64,000 nucleotides of DNA from Alteromonadaceae bacterium Bs31 (GCA_900177435.1 FXAI01000014.1:57471-121470), one strand, 5' to 3'; shown: positions 17,816 to 27,042, counted from the first letter of the stretch. Numbers and translations: made by a program. Notes: generated by a model from the letters alone, not told the origin.

Positions 17816-19111
17816 TTGGCTACAAAAAAAGCGCTGATATTAGAAAATTCGGCCACCTCCAAAGCTATTCTCTCTGAGATCTTTGCAAGCACAGGTATAA
17901 CCACGGATTTTGTAGAAGATCCCGAGCAAGCATTGCAAAAGCTTGCAGAAAGCGACCTACCTTATTTGTTGATAGTTGCTTCTAGCAACATCTTTCACGA
18001 GCATCCCGAAGAATTTTCACTGCGCTTGCGTATTGAAAGAAACTACGCACACACTCCTCTGGTGTTATTAACCTCTCACCACTCCGACGCCGACCGCCAA
18101 TTCTATGCTGTTGGCTATACCCAAATATACACACGCGCCGAGATTGGAAAGTTTAAAGACTATGTGGATCAGTTCAGCACGCGAACTGCCTACACCAAGC
18201 AAAACCAAAATACCGTCATTATTATTGAAGACGACCTGCCTCAGCAGCTGGTGGTTAAAGCAATTTTAGAAAGCCATTATTGTGAATGTATTTGTTTTAC
18301 CTCTGCGGAAGAGGCGATAGAGCAAAGCGAAAACCTGCAACCCGAAGTACTGGTGGTGGATTTTTTCCTTGAAGGAAAAATGACCGGTATGGAATTTATT
18401 AATGAAATTAGAAGAACCGATCATCCTTGGCAAAATACACCTGTACTGGCCACAACGGCTATGGATGACCCCGCCAGAAAATATGAATTTCTACGGGCTG
18501 GAGCAAACGACTATCTGGTCAAGCCTATCGAAACGATTGATCTCACCGTACGTGTAGAAAATCTGATTAAATATAAACGCTTACTGGACAAGGTAGAAGA
18601 ACAAAAAGAAGAAATGCACTACCTGGCCATGCACGACCAGTTAACAGGCTTGTATAACCGGCATTTTATGGCGAGCCAGGTAGGTGGAAGAATTCGCGAA
18701 GCACTACGGCACAATATACCGTATTCCCTGATAGTCGCGGATGTTGATCACTTTAAAAAAGTGAATGATACCTGGGGCCATGATAAAGGGGATGAAGTTT
18801 TAAAATCCGTTGCACAGTTGCTTAAAAATGCTTTTCGGGCAGAAGATATTGTTGCCCGTTTCGGCGGTGAAGAGTTTGTTGTCTTTCTTGGGCATTGCGA
18901 GCTAAGTCACGCTTTTTCCAAAGCAGATTTGCTGCGAAAAAATTTACATACTGCGCGACCAGCAGGGCTTGAGGTAACCGCCAGTTTTGGCGTCGCAGCA
19001 CTTAGCCCAGAGTGCAACAGTTTCGATAAACTGTTTAAATATGCAGACGAAGCAGTTTACCGGGCGAAGAATGCAGGCCGAAATAGAGTGGAGCTTGCTG
19101 CTAAAGAGTAA
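17816..19111 (+). CDS. Response regulator diguanylate cyclase, REC-REC-GGDEF
   Basis: A 431-residue cytosolic enzyme predicted to make c-di-GMP. The first receiver-like domain (about 5-125) lacks the usual acidic pair and phospho-acceptor Asp (it reads LIVASS where Asp is expected) and is probably a pseudo-receiver. The second receiver (about 138-260) keeps IIEDD and phospho-acceptor Asp182 (VVDFFLEG). After a coiled-coil linker, the GGDEF domain (about 275-425) has an active-site GGEEF at 350-354 and an RxxD inhibitory site at Arg341-Asp344, five residues before it, so product inhibition is expected. The start is TTG; AGGTAGG lies upstream. Confidence 0.93.
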   Translation: MATKKALILENSATSKAILSEIFASTGITTDFVEDPEQALQKLAESDLPYLLIVASSNIFHEHPEEFSLRLRIERNYAHTPLVLLTSHHSDADRQFYAVGYTQIYTRAEIGKFKDYVDQFSTRTAYTKQNQNTVIIIEDDLPQQLVVKAILESHYCECICFTSAEEAIEQSENLQPEVLVVDFFLEGKMTGMEFINEIRRTDHPWQNTPVLATTAMDDPARKYEFLRAGANDYLVKPIETIDLTVRVENLIKYKRLLDKVEEQKEEMHYLAMHDQLTGLYNRHFMASQVGGRIREALRHNIPYSLIVADVDHFKKVNDTWGHDKGDEVLKSVAQLLKNAFRAEDIVARFGGEEFVVFLGHCELSHAFSKADLLRKNLHTARPAGLEVTASFGVAALSPECNSFDKLFKYADEAVYRAKNAGRNRVELAAKE

Positions 19112-19187
19112 TTCTGGATAGCGCTTGATTACTCTCTATTAGCTTGCTCTAATGTGTTTGTTTTTCCTACTGTGAGCAAACTAAATC

Positions 19188-19742
19188 ATGAAACCCGCGC
19201 TAGTGCTAATTTCTCTCTTTATATGCGTCAATCTGGTTGCAGAAGAGCACCCCCAAATCGCTGAGTCTCGAAAAATTACCGCCGATTTCCAGAAGGCCTT
19301 GGGTAAAAAGCTAAAGCAAACGCTTCAAGAGGGTGGCGCTTTGCAGGCAATTGCGGTTTGTAGTGAGCAGGCACCGGGTATTGCTGCGGAGTTAAGTACA
19401 AAAAGTGGGGCTGAGGTGGGGCGTATCAGCGAGAAAGCCCGCAATGGGTCTAATGCTGCTGGCCCCGCTGAGCGAGAGGTTTTAGCGCAATTTGCACAAG
19501 CTTTAAAAGACGAAAAGCCAGTACTTGAATACTTTACAGTGGAAAATTTGGATAAAGCCTATAGCGCGGTGTATATGAAAGGCATAGTTGCGCAGCCCCT
19601 GTGTTTAAGTTGTCACGGTGAAACAGTAGCGCCGGAGATTAGCAAGGCAATCAAAAAGCGCTATCCCGCTGATAAAGCCACCGGCTACAAACAAGGCGAC
19701 TTACGCGGAGCGTTTGTTGTGAAATGGCCCAAAGGCCTATAG
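19188..19742 (+). CDS. Periplasmic c-type haem protein, DUF3365/Tll0287-like
   Basis: A 184-residue exported protein with a signal peptide (LVLISLFICVNLVA) and a single haem-attachment motif CLSCH at Cys139-His143. The domain before it (AIAVCSEQAPGIA, RISEKARNGSNAA, LEYF) matches the DUF3365 pattern, a haem-sensor-like PAS-type fold found in periplasmic proteins and chemoreceptors. It could be a redox or gas sensor or an electron carrier. It is followed, after 216 bases, by a periplasmic peroxiredoxin-like gene. The Shine-Dalgarno is weak. Confidence 0.8.
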   Translation: MKPALVLISLFICVNLVAEEHPQIAESRKITADFQKALGKKLKQTLQEGGALQAIAVCSEQAPGIAAELSTKSGAEVGRISEKARNGSNAAGPAEREVLAQFAQALKDEKPVLEYFTVENLDKAYSAVYMKGIVAQPLCLSCHGETVAPEISKAIKKRYPADKATGYKQGDLRGAFVVKWPKGL

Positions 19743-19958
19743 ACTCGGTTGTAGCTGTGATTTTGCCCTGCGGTCTCACCCGACGGTCTCTACAGGCTGC
19801 TATTCACGCTTATTCTTAATGGTTTCTATTAATGCCTGCTCTTGATCGTTTTTCTTAATAGTTGCTCTTAGAGTTTGTTTTAAATCGTTTCCCTGCTCCG
19901 CTCTATTCAGCGGTGCCCTTGTTATATGTCTGAGAGCTCCCTCTAAGGAGGTGTAATT

Positions 19959-20594
19959 GTGCAACATTTCTCAATAACGATTTTTTCTGTTTTGCTTCTA
20001 TTTGCCGCACAGGTGGCTTTTGCTGAAGATCTTCCAAAGAATGCCAAGGATGTTCACCCCATTGCCGTTGGTGAGAGAATTCCGGATCTAAATTTTTTAA
20101 CTGCAGACGAAAAAAACTTTAAGCTCAATACAGCGCTTAAGCAGGCTCCAGCACTGCTGATCCTATACCGAGGTAGTTGGTGCCCCTACTGCAATACCCA
20201 CCTTGCTGAATTAAGGAAAATTGAAAAAGAGATAAGCGAAATGGGGATACAGATATATGCCATTAGCCCCGACTTACCGAAATATCTCACCGTAACTGAC
20301 GAGCGGCACAAGCCCGCCTACACTTTGCTTTCTGATAGTTCAATGACTGCAGCAAAGGCACTTGGCCTTGCTTTTAAAGTAAACAAGTTCACCAGAATCA
20401 AACTAAAAGCGCACGATATCGATTTGGAACGTAGCTCGGGAGAGGGCCACCATTTACTGCCGGTGCCCGCTGCGATACTTGTGGATAAAAAAGGCCGGGT
20501 AGATTTTATTTTTTATGCGCCGGACTACAAAATACGTATCGACAATGAGGTTTTGCTGGCGGCGGCAAAATCCTTAGCAAGTAAAGAAAAATAG
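19959..20594 (+). CDS. Exported peroxiredoxin-like (AhpC/TSA or thioredoxin-fold) protein
   Basis: A 211-residue protein starting at GTG, supported by an AAGGAGG site seven bases upstream. The signal peptide (FSVLLLFAAQVAFA) is followed by a thioredoxin fold with YRGSWCPYC at Cys75-Cys78. The arrangement (peroxiredoxin-like strand order, a C-x-x-C instead of a lone peroxidatic Cys, a later VPAAILVDKKGRVDF cis-Pro segment) fits a periplasmic thiol peroxidase or oxidoreductase of the AhpC/TSA family. It could reduce peroxide or disulfides in the envelope. Confidence 0.85.
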   Translation: MQHFSITIFSVLLLFAAQVAFAEDLPKNAKDVHPIAVGERIPDLNFLTADEKNFKLNTALKQAPALLILYRGSWCPYCNTHLAELRKIEKEISEMGIQIYAISPDLPKYLTVTDERHKPAYTLLSDSSMTAAKALGLAFKVNKFTRIKLKAHDIDLERSSGEGHHLLPVPAAILVDKKGRVDFIFYAPDYKIRIDNEVLLAAAKSLASKEK

Positions 20595-20736
20595 TCAGAA
20601 ATTGAGGCTGCGTTAAAGGGCCTTGAGTTGCCTGTCATAAAAATCATTTTGTGATAGAAATTTTATAATTTCGTGATCAGTGCTTGATTTTCGGCCCCTA
20701 TCCTTGCTGGTACTCAAACCAACGCGAGGACACATC

Positions 20737-21438
20737 ATGAAAATCAAGCACATTCTAATAACATCACTTCTTGGCTTGTGTGCCAGCGGCGCTGCAGCCG
20801 AAACGATCTCAGTAAAAATCACCAACCTTACCCAGGGCTTGTATTTCACGCCGCTGCTTGTTGCCGCTCATAGTGAAAGTGCTCACCTTTTTGAGGTGGG
20901 TAGTGAAGCGAGCGAGCAGTTGCAGGCCATGGCTGAAGGTGGAGATATTAGCGGCCTAGCGACACTAGCCAGCTCTGTGGGTGCAGTGAGTTCGGAAAAC
21001 CCTGCGGGTGGTTTGCTTACCCCTGGAGCGTCTACCATGGTGATGGATTGGGATACAGGTAGTAACGATCGCCTAAGTATTGTTGCCATGTTACTTCCTA
21101 CCAATGATGGTTTTGTTGGCTTGGACTCCTGGACAATACCCAGTGAAGCGGGTACCTACACCATTATGCTTAATGGCTACGACGCAGGAACAGAGGCGAA
21201 CAACGAATTAGTGGTGGAGGGCAGTGGCGCCCCTGGCATGCTGGGTATTCCTGCCAACCCCGGAGGCAATAGCGGTAGCGATGGCACGGGTGTAACCACC
21301 GAAGAAGGTAATAGTACTGTCCATATCCATCGAGGAACCCTTGGCGATGCGATGGAAAGCGGCGGCACCAGTGACTTAAACAGCAGTATTCATCGCTGGT
21401 TAAATCCGGTTGCCAAAGTCGTCATTACTGTTCAATAG
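20737..21438 (+). CDS. Secreted spondin-domain protein
   Basis: A 233-residue exported protein. ATG 20737 is preferred over the longer frame because GAGGA lies just before it and it gives a clean signal peptide cleaved after about Ala21. The mature part follows the Spondin_N pattern: VKITNLTQGLYFTPLLVAAH, then SNDRLSIVAMLLPTNDGFVGLD, then NGYDAGTEANNE. Spondin_N-like domains bind ligands at cell surfaces in animals; the bacterial role is unknown. The next gene encodes a paralogue 11 bases downstream, and a two-component system follows, so all four may be one operon. Confidence 0.85.
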   Translation: MKIKHILITSLLGLCASGAAAETISVKITNLTQGLYFTPLLVAAHSESAHLFEVGSEASEQLQAMAEGGDISGLATLASSVGAVSSENPAGGLLTPGASTMVMDWDTGSNDRLSIVAMLLPTNDGFVGLDSWTIPSEAGTYTIMLNGYDAGTEANNELVVEGSGAPGMLGIPANPGGNSGSDGTGVTTEEGNSTVHIHRGTLGDAMESGGTSDLNSSIHRWLNPVAKVVITVQ

Positions 21439-21449
21439 GGGTGAATACC

Positions 21450-22178
21450 ATGAAACTTAAACGAATAGCCCTACTGACCGCCGCTATCAGCACCCTAAGC
21501 TTTCTCACCGCTTGCGGGGGTGACGATGATGACGATACCCAGCCGACGCCAGAGCCCACAATGGAACCCACCGCTGAACCTATGCGCAGTTTTACCATTG
21601 AGCTAAAAAATACCACCAATGCTCAGCCACTAGCGCCGGCGGGGATTCTCGTCCACGAAGCGGGTAGTAGTGCCTGGAGTATCGGCAGCGCAGCTTCTGC
21701 CGGGCTGGAAGTGTTGGCAGAATCTGGTAGTCCTGCTGATTTCGTTGCTGAACAGAGTGCTCTCGCTGCTGTATCGGGCACTGAAGTGCTTGTTCCTGGT
21801 CAAAGTGTCAGTTTTGATGTGGATGTGGCGGAATCCAGTAGTATGAGCCTCACTCTGGCGAGCATGTTGGTCAATACCAATGATGCCTTTACCGGTGTAA
21901 GCGACTGGGATATTGCAGACCTGGCCATGGGAGAGAGCAAGCAAGTATCAGCTCATATCTATGATGCCGGTACCGAAGCTAACTCCGAAACAGCGGCCAC
22001 TATCCCGGGCCCGGCTGCTGGAGGCGAAGGTTTTAATGCGGCGCGGGACGATGTTGACTTTGTTGCTATGCACCCCGGTGTAGTCACTCAGGATGATGGC
22101 TTATCAAGCTCGGCATTAACTGAGGCGCACCGTTTTAACAACGGCGCCGTATTGATACGAGTTACCCGCACTCATTAA
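21450..22178 (+). CDS. Spondin-domain lipoprotein
   Basis: A 242-residue lipoprotein. The start at ATG 21450 is supported by AGGGG eight bases upstream and yields a lipobox FLTAC with acylated Cys22, followed by an acidic Asp stretch and a Pro/Glu/Thr linker. The remaining domain repeats the spondin pattern of the preceding gene (IELKNTTNAQPLAPAGILVH, LASMLVNTNDAFTGV, YDAGTEANSE). It may be an envelope-anchored counterpart of the soluble paralogue. The run of Asp after the lipidated Cys suggests retention in or export to the outer membrane. Confidence 0.87.
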   Translation: MKLKRIALLTAAISTLSFLTACGGDDDDDTQPTPEPTMEPTAEPMRSFTIELKNTTNAQPLAPAGILVHEAGSSAWSIGSAASAGLEVLAESGSPADFVAEQSALAAVSGTEVLVPGQSVSFDVDVAESSSMSLTLASMLVNTNDAFTGVSDWDIADLAMGESKQVSAHIYDAGTEANSETAATIPGPAAGGEGFNAARDDVDFVAMHPGVVTQDDGLSSSALTEAHRFNNGAVLIRVTRTH

Positions 22179-22223
22179 GTAGTTCAACAAGCCAGGGATG
22201 GCAAGTTAAAAAAAGGTAAAACA

Positions 22224-22928
22224 ATGCAGGAAAAAATTCTGGTAGTAGAAGACCAGCAGGATATAAACGAGCTGGTTGCTTTGAACCTCGAGAGTTTAAA
22301 TTACACCGTCGAGCGCTGTCTCGACGGCAGTAAGGGCCTGCATTTCGCTCTGCATAAAAGTTGGGATTTGATTATTCTCGATATAATGTTGCCGGGTATT
22401 GATGGCCTGCAGATTTGTCAGCGTATTCGCGCCAAAGAAATTTTTACACCCATTTTAATGTTGACGGCTAAAAAATCTGAAGCGGACCGTGTCGTAGGTT
22501 TGGAGGTTGGCGCCGATGACTATCTCACCAAGCCATTCAGTGTTCGTGAGCTGCAAGCGCGAGTTAAAGCCTTGCTGCGCCGAGTGGCCTTTATGACGCA
22601 AGAGCCTCAAGAGCAGTTAAAAGAAGAAGATGAAATTATATTGGATGAACTGCTAATAAACAGGCAGAAGCGCCAGGTTCGCCTGCAGGATAAAAGTCTT
22701 AAGCTAACCGCAAAAGAGTTCGATTTACTGGTGTATATGGCCTCTCATCCTGGGCAGGTATTTAGCCGGGAACAATTGCTCAATGCCGTATGGGGATACC
22801 AGCACGTGGGTTATGAGCATACCGTAAACTCCCATATCAATCGTTTGCGGGCAAAGTTGGAGCGAGATTCTACACATCCGAAATACGTACTCACCGTTTG
22901 GGGTGTGGGGTATAAATTTTATGAGTAA
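22224..22928 (+). CDS. OmpR/PhoB-family response regulator
   Basis: A 234-residue regulator with a receiver domain (acidic pair EDQQD near the N-terminus, phospho-acceptor Asp53 in LIILDIMLPG, Lys in YLTKPF) and a C-terminal winged-helix DNA-binding domain (LTAKEFDLLVYMASHPG, then RLRAKLERD). It is co-transcribed with the sensor kinase, whose ATG overlaps its last eight bases. A plausible target is the spondin gene pair directly upstream. Confidence 0.95.
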   Translation: MQEKILVVEDQQDINELVALNLESLNYTVERCLDGSKGLHFALHKSWDLIILDIMLPGIDGLQICQRIRAKEIFTPILMLTAKKSEADRVVGLEVGADDYLTKPFSVRELQARVKALLRRVAFMTQEPQEQLKEEDEIILDELLINRQKRQVRLQDKSLKLTAKEFDLLVYMASHPGQVFSREQLLNAVWGYQHVGYEHTVNSHINRLRAKLERDSTHPKYVLTVWGVGYKFYE

Positions 22929-24441
22929 GCACTTTCCTTTTTTACAAACCATACGTGCGCGTTTGGCACTAACCCTGTTTGTGAGTTTTAGTTTACTGGC
23001 GGTTTTCTCCTCGCTGATATTTATGCAAGCCTCATCTGAACATCAGCAGGAAATTACACAGCGAATGAATGCGGATTTGGCTCAGCATGTTGTGAAAGAG
23101 TACTTGTTGTTTGAAAAGGGTGAGGCAAACCTGCAAGCCGCGAAACAAACCTTTGAAAAACTCATGGTACTCGGTCCAAATTTTGAGTTTTATGTGCTGG
23201 ATGCATCGGGAAAGGTACTTGCCTATTCTACCGATCCGGCAAAAATAAAACGACAGGCTGTGGATACGGCTGTCTTCAGCGAGTTTTTCCAGAGCAAAAC
23301 CATCAATAAGCCCATCTGCGGTGATGACCCCCGCAGTACCTCAGGTAAGAAAGTATTTTCTGTCGCCCCTATATACAACGATCAGCAATTATCGGGCTAC
23401 CTGTACGTAATATTGGGCAGCGAAATTTATGATGATATTGCCAGCATGGTGAAAGGCAGCGGCATTGTTCAAGGCGCTTTGTGGTCAATTTTTCTGGGGG
23501 TGACCTTTAGCTTGCTGGCCACCCTTTGGTTTGCCGGCATCATTACCCGTCCTTTGCGCATGCTGACTTCGCAGGTGCAGGCCATACGTGCTGAAGGCTT
23601 TTCCAGCGAAGGGATGAAAAATGAACCTGCAATGAATGCGCTATGCAAGTGGAATGACGCCAGTAGCAATGAGATGCACGCGCTGGGCAGCAGTTTCAAA
23701 ACGCTGCTGGAAAAACTGGATGAGCAATATAAAAATGTCATCACCATCGACCAATTACGCAAAGAGCTGCTCAGTCATATCTCTCACGACCTGCGCACAC
23801 CGCTGGCATCCTTGCTGGGGTATTTGGAAACCTGGGAACTCAACCACAAGAAAGTGAGTGCTGAGGAAAGTACAGGCTATATTGCAACCGCCAAACTAAG
23901 CGCGCAAAAAATATCGAAACTGGTTGAGCAGTTGTTTGAATTGGCCTACCTGGACAGCGGCAACGTGCAGGTCAATATCGAGCCCTTCTCAATTGCAGAG
24001 CTGGTGCAGGATACCTTGCAGAAGTTCAAGATACTGGCAGCAGAAAAGGGCTTGGCATTGGAGGTGGAGCCGAAAGACAGCAGTATTCAAGTAGTCGGTG
24101 ATATTGAAAAATTGGAGCGGGTACTCAGCAACTTAATCGACAACGCCATTCGTCACACCGGAGAGGGTGGCCGCATTGTCGTCAGGCTATCCAGAAGTAC
24201 CCGCTCTGTTGCGGTAGAGGTTAGTGATAATGGTATTGGCATTCCGCCAGAAGACTTACCCCACGTATTCGAACCTCATTTTAAAGCGGGTAACAGCGTG
24301 CGCGGCAACACCGCTCATGGCGGCTTGGGCCTGGCAATTAGCAAAAAGCTGTTGGATCTTCACCAGGCCAGTATTCAGGTTAAGAGCCGGGAGACAGAGG
24401 GCACCAGCTTTGAGTTTTGCTTACCTGCGGCGGGGGTGTAG
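22921..24441 (+). CDS. Sensor histidine kinase with HAMP domain
   Basis: A 506-residue inner-membrane kinase partnering the regulator just upstream. Two membrane segments (about residues 14-36 and 180-205) bracket a periplasmic domain of about 140 residues. HAMP follows, then HisKA with phospho-acceptor His289 (SHISHDLRTPLASLLGYLE) and HATPase_c with N box NLIDNAIRHTG, G1 DNGIGIP and G2 HGGLGLAI. The frame is open to a GTG at 22903, but ATG 22921 gives the usual overlapping start. The input signal is unknown. Confidence 0.95.
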   Translation: MSKHFPFLQTIRARLALTLFVSFSLLAVFSSLIFMQASSEHQQEITQRMNADLAQHVVKEYLLFEKGEANLQAAKQTFEKLMVLGPNFEFYVLDASGKVLAYSTDPAKIKRQAVDTAVFSEFFQSKTINKPICGDDPRSTSGKKVFSVAPIYNDQQLSGYLYVILGSEIYDDIASMVKGSGIVQGALWSIFLGVTFSLLATLWFAGIITRPLRMLTSQVQAIRAEGFSSEGMKNEPAMNALCKWNDASSNEMHALGSSFKTLLEKLDEQYKNVITIDQLRKELLSHISHDLRTPLASLLGYLETWELNHKKVSAEESTGYIATAKLSAQKISKLVEQLFELAYLDSGNVQVNIEPFSIAELVQDTLQKFKILAAEKGLALEVEPKDSSIQVVGDIEKLERVLSNLIDNAIRHTGEGGRIVVRLSRSTRSVAVEVSDNGIGIPPEDLPHVFEPHFKAGNSVRGNTAHGGLGLAISKKLLDLHQASIQVKSRETEGTSFEFCLPAAGV

Positions 24442-24470
24442 CGTAGTTCTAGGCTTTTGCGCGGGTTAAT

Positions 24471-24503
24471 AAAAAATCCTCCCCGCTTTGGTACGAGGAG
24501 GTG
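24471..24503 (-). terminator. Probable terminator of the minus-strand lipoprotein gene
   Basis: On the minus strand CCTCC (24501-24497) pairs with GGAGG (24482-24478) and is followed by T-rich sequence (24476-24471, six T). It lies about 25 bases after the lipoprotein stop. Confidence 0.65.
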
Positions 24504-24525
24504 CAAGAAGCTTGCATTCGCTGTA

Positions 24526-26316
24526 TCAGAAGTTTTCACTTTGTCTCACATGCTCCCAGCTTTTTCCATTGTCCGTTGATTGGTAAAAATCGCTCGACAT
24601 CCCACTACAGGCTACAAGCAGTGCATCTTTAACTTCGGGAATGGTGGAGGCACAATATTTGCCCGGTAGTTCTTTGCTGATCACTGTCCAGCTTTCTCCA
24701 CCGTCATTTGTGGTAACTATGCCCAGGTCGGGCTTGCCGTCTTTGCTGCTGGTACTCGAGGTGAATTCAACAAAGGCGATAGCGTCTAAAGGGCTGGAAA
24801 ATACCGGAATACCCAGAAAGCTGAAGTAGCCGTTCCGAGTTACAATTTCACCGTTTACTTTACAGCGCATGGCTTTTTTAGTCAGGCCCAGGCAGCGATT
24901 GACAGCCATATTTATGGGTATCCAATCATTCTTTTCTTTATCAAAACGCAGGTACTTGTCTTTTCCTGTCCAGCTCCAGAAGCTTGCTTTTTTAATGCCC
25001 AGTTTTATTGCGCCTGCGTCCAATGTTCGGTCTACCGCTTCACCGATTTTTCCGACGGCCTCTATTTTTGAGTTTGTTTGTGTGTAGCTAATGGTCGTAC
25101 GTTTATTTACCGGGGCTATATATGGAAAGCTGTCGCCATGTACTTTTTTCTCCCCTGCGAAGATATAGAATTTGTCGTCAATTGCCTGCGAGTAGACATA
25201 AGCTAGCTGCATTAATTCTGGCGTGGGTTTTGAGTAGCCTTTTTGTTTCGGTGGTGTTATGGCTTCTCCAGAGGCTGTTTTCCACCCCCAATAAGGTACG
25301 TAGCTTGCCTGAGTAACAGAATTTTTGGGTGAGAGAGGATTGATTCTTTCGATTTTTGCGCCCTTTCTGTGCCACATAAGAATATCCAGTTGCCCGTCGG
25401 CTGTGAATAAAATGTCGGCCACTACATATGGGCGAGGGATTTCAATTGTTTGCCATTCTTCCGCTTCTTTCTTTTTGAAAAAAATTGCGCTTTGCTCCCC
25501 TCCAATAGCAATGCTGCCCTCATCGTTTACTGCTATCGCGTTCAAGTCGGCATCTGTTTCAACTGCTTGCTCTATCCAATCGCCGTCTTCTGTTCGCTGA
25601 AGGATAAAGCCAAGTTTACCAATAAAGTAGACACTATTATTGGGTGCAATGTAGCGTTCATTATATACAACCGGATTTTGTACCGTGGCGGCATAGACTG
25701 AGAAACGCTGGTCTTCGTTACCGTCTTCGTCCCAGCTCAGCACTTGGCCTGGATGGTAGTCCAAAAAGGGAGCATAGCTTTGTACTAAAGTCTTGTTAGT
25801 TGAGCCCGGTGAGCGAAGCAGAGTTTCGATATATTTCTCTTCTTGAGATTTTGGGTAGTAGATAAGAGTTCCAAGGTCGGTGATTTCGCCTGGTTTAACT
25901 GAGAATGTGCCTAACTCTATATCTCCACTCGCCCAGCGCTGGTACCAGTATTCACCTGATGAGTGATAGCCCATAATATTCGAAACCGAATAGTTGCCTG
26001 CAGGGATAGAAGACACAAAAAAACTACTTTCTCCTACGACCGTGCCGACTGCTTCCAGGCGTTCAGCTTTTATCTTCTCTGATTCGTTGAAATTTTTTGG
26101 AGTGACTGTAAGAAAATTGAAGGGAAGGGGAGCAGTACCCGCGTTTACAACATGCGCAACTACGATGCCCGAGTCCTGCTCCAATACTGTCTCTGTGTCG
26201 GAGGTGATAGAAGGGCGCAGGTTGACTTGTGAAACACCGCCACAGCCAGCTATAAGTGCCAGAAACAAAGTGAGTACGCAGGCTTTCTGAATACGATGGT
26301 GGGGGTAAAGTGACAT
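24526..26316 (-). CDS. Lipoprotein with Asp-box (BNR-like) repeats
   Basis: A 596-residue lipoprotein, lipobox LIAGC with Cys25. Residues about 50-165 form a beta domain in which PAGNYSVSNI, YWYQRWASGDIELG and FSVKPGEITDLGTLIYYP resemble the secreted protein encoded divergently at 26469. The rest looks like a beta-propeller: two Asp boxes near the C-terminus (NDGGESWTV and STDNGKSWEHV) are the sialidase/Ycf48-type motif, and several LDILMWHRKG-like strands precede them. It probably binds a ligand at the cell surface; no catalytic residues are evident. Transcribed alone from the shared divergent promoter region. Confidence 0.8.
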   Translation of the reverse strand: MSLYPHHRIQKACVLTLFLALIAGCGGVSQVNLRPSITSDTETVLEQDSGIVVAHVVNAGTAPLPFNFLTVTPKNFNESEKIKAERLEAVGTVVGESSFFVSSIPAGNYSVSNIMGYHSSGEYWYQRWASGDIELGTFSVKPGEITDLGTLIYYPKSQEEKYIETLLRSPGSTNKTLVQSYAPFLDYHPGQVLSWDEDGNEDQRFSVYAATVQNPVVYNERYIAPNNSVYFIGKLGFILQRTEDGDWIEQAVETDADLNAIAVNDEGSIAIGGEQSAIFFKKKEAEEWQTIEIPRPYVVADILFTADGQLDILMWHRKGAKIERINPLSPKNSVTQASYVPYWGWKTASGEAITPPKQKGYSKPTPELMQLAYVYSQAIDDKFYIFAGEKKVHGDSFPYIAPVNKRTTISYTQTNSKIEAVGKIGEAVDRTLDAGAIKLGIKKASFWSWTGKDKYLRFDKEKNDWIPINMAVNRCLGLTKKAMRCKVNGEIVTRNGYFSFLGIPVFSSPLDAIAFVEFTSSTSSKDGKPDLGIVTTNDGGESWTVISKELPGKYCASTIPEVKDALLVACSGMSSDFYQSTDNGKSWEHVRQSENF

Positions 26317-26468
26317 GTGCTGAAGCTCCCTAATTGTAGATTTCTGGGTAATATAGCCTAGCCCGGTTCGGCCCCATGTTATTCCAAGTCAATTATGAGG
26401 CTGTCATCGCAGGCAAAAAGATTGTAATCTAGAGTAAATATTAAGGGTAAATAGACAATAAAAATACC

Positions 26469-27032
26469 ATGAATTACAGCTTATTCAGTAAGTGGCTCGT
26501 TCTGACTCTATTTTTATCTCAATTCAGCTTTGCGGAAGAAAGCGGCTTAAACGTATTGGGTGAGAGCCAGGGCTACTTATTGATTGAGCTGGATGTTGGA
26601 GGTGTAGCACCCTCAATGAAGTATGCCATGCGGCGTTCTAGTCGCAGTTTGGGGGAGGAGCGTACACTGGCGCTCAACACTATAGACCAGCGGTTTTATC
26701 TGATAAAGCTTCGAAAGGGGGTGTATCAGGTTACACAGGTGCTGGCACCTCTATATGACCTTCCTTATCGTTTGGGTGCTGAGCAATCATCTTATTGGCA
26801 ATTTAAGATTGAACCGGGAAAGATTAACTATTTCGGCCGTCTCCATATAAAACCAGAGCGCTTAACGGACTACGTGGAGATCCGTCGATTGAACTATATT
26901 GCTGCGAGCTATGATGATATTCAAGACTATATAAAAACGAATTCAATTCCATATCCTCTATCCCTTGCTTTTGCATATCAGGATGACTATTTGCGAGAAT
27001 TGCTAGGTTCTTTAGATGCTAGTTACAACTAA
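26469..27032 (+). CDS. Secreted protein sharing the lipoprotein's N-terminal domain pattern
   Basis: A 187-residue exported protein (signal LVLTLFLSQFSFA). Its central part, LRKGVYQVTQV then SSYWQFKIEPGKINYFGRLHI, follows the same order of motifs as residues 95-165 of the divergent lipoprotein (GNYSVSNI, then SGEYWYQRW, then VKPGEITDLGTL). I infer a shared transthyretin-like beta-sandwich domain; I cannot name the family. It ends 10 bases before the S9 peptidase start used here, so those two genes are probably co-transcribed. Confidence 0.75.
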   Translation: MNYSLFSKWLVLTLFLSQFSFAEESGLNVLGESQGYLLIELDVGGVAPSMKYAMRRSSRSLGEERTLALNTIDQRFYLIKLRKGVYQVTQVLAPLYDLPYRLGAEQSSYWQFKIEPGKINYFGRLHIKPERLTDYVEIRRLNYIAASYDDIQDYIKTNSIPYPLSLAFAYQDDYLRELLGSLDASYN

Positions 27033-27042
27033 TTTTTTTCTT

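Noticed and set aside
22903..22920. GTG start six codons earlier for the sensor kinase
   Set aside because: It would deepen the overlap with the regulator gene; ATG 22921 gives the usual stop-start overlap.
26419..26430. Small dyad AGATT-GT-AATCT in the divergent promoter region
   Set aside because: Five-base arms are expected by chance in AT-rich sequence; no second copy.
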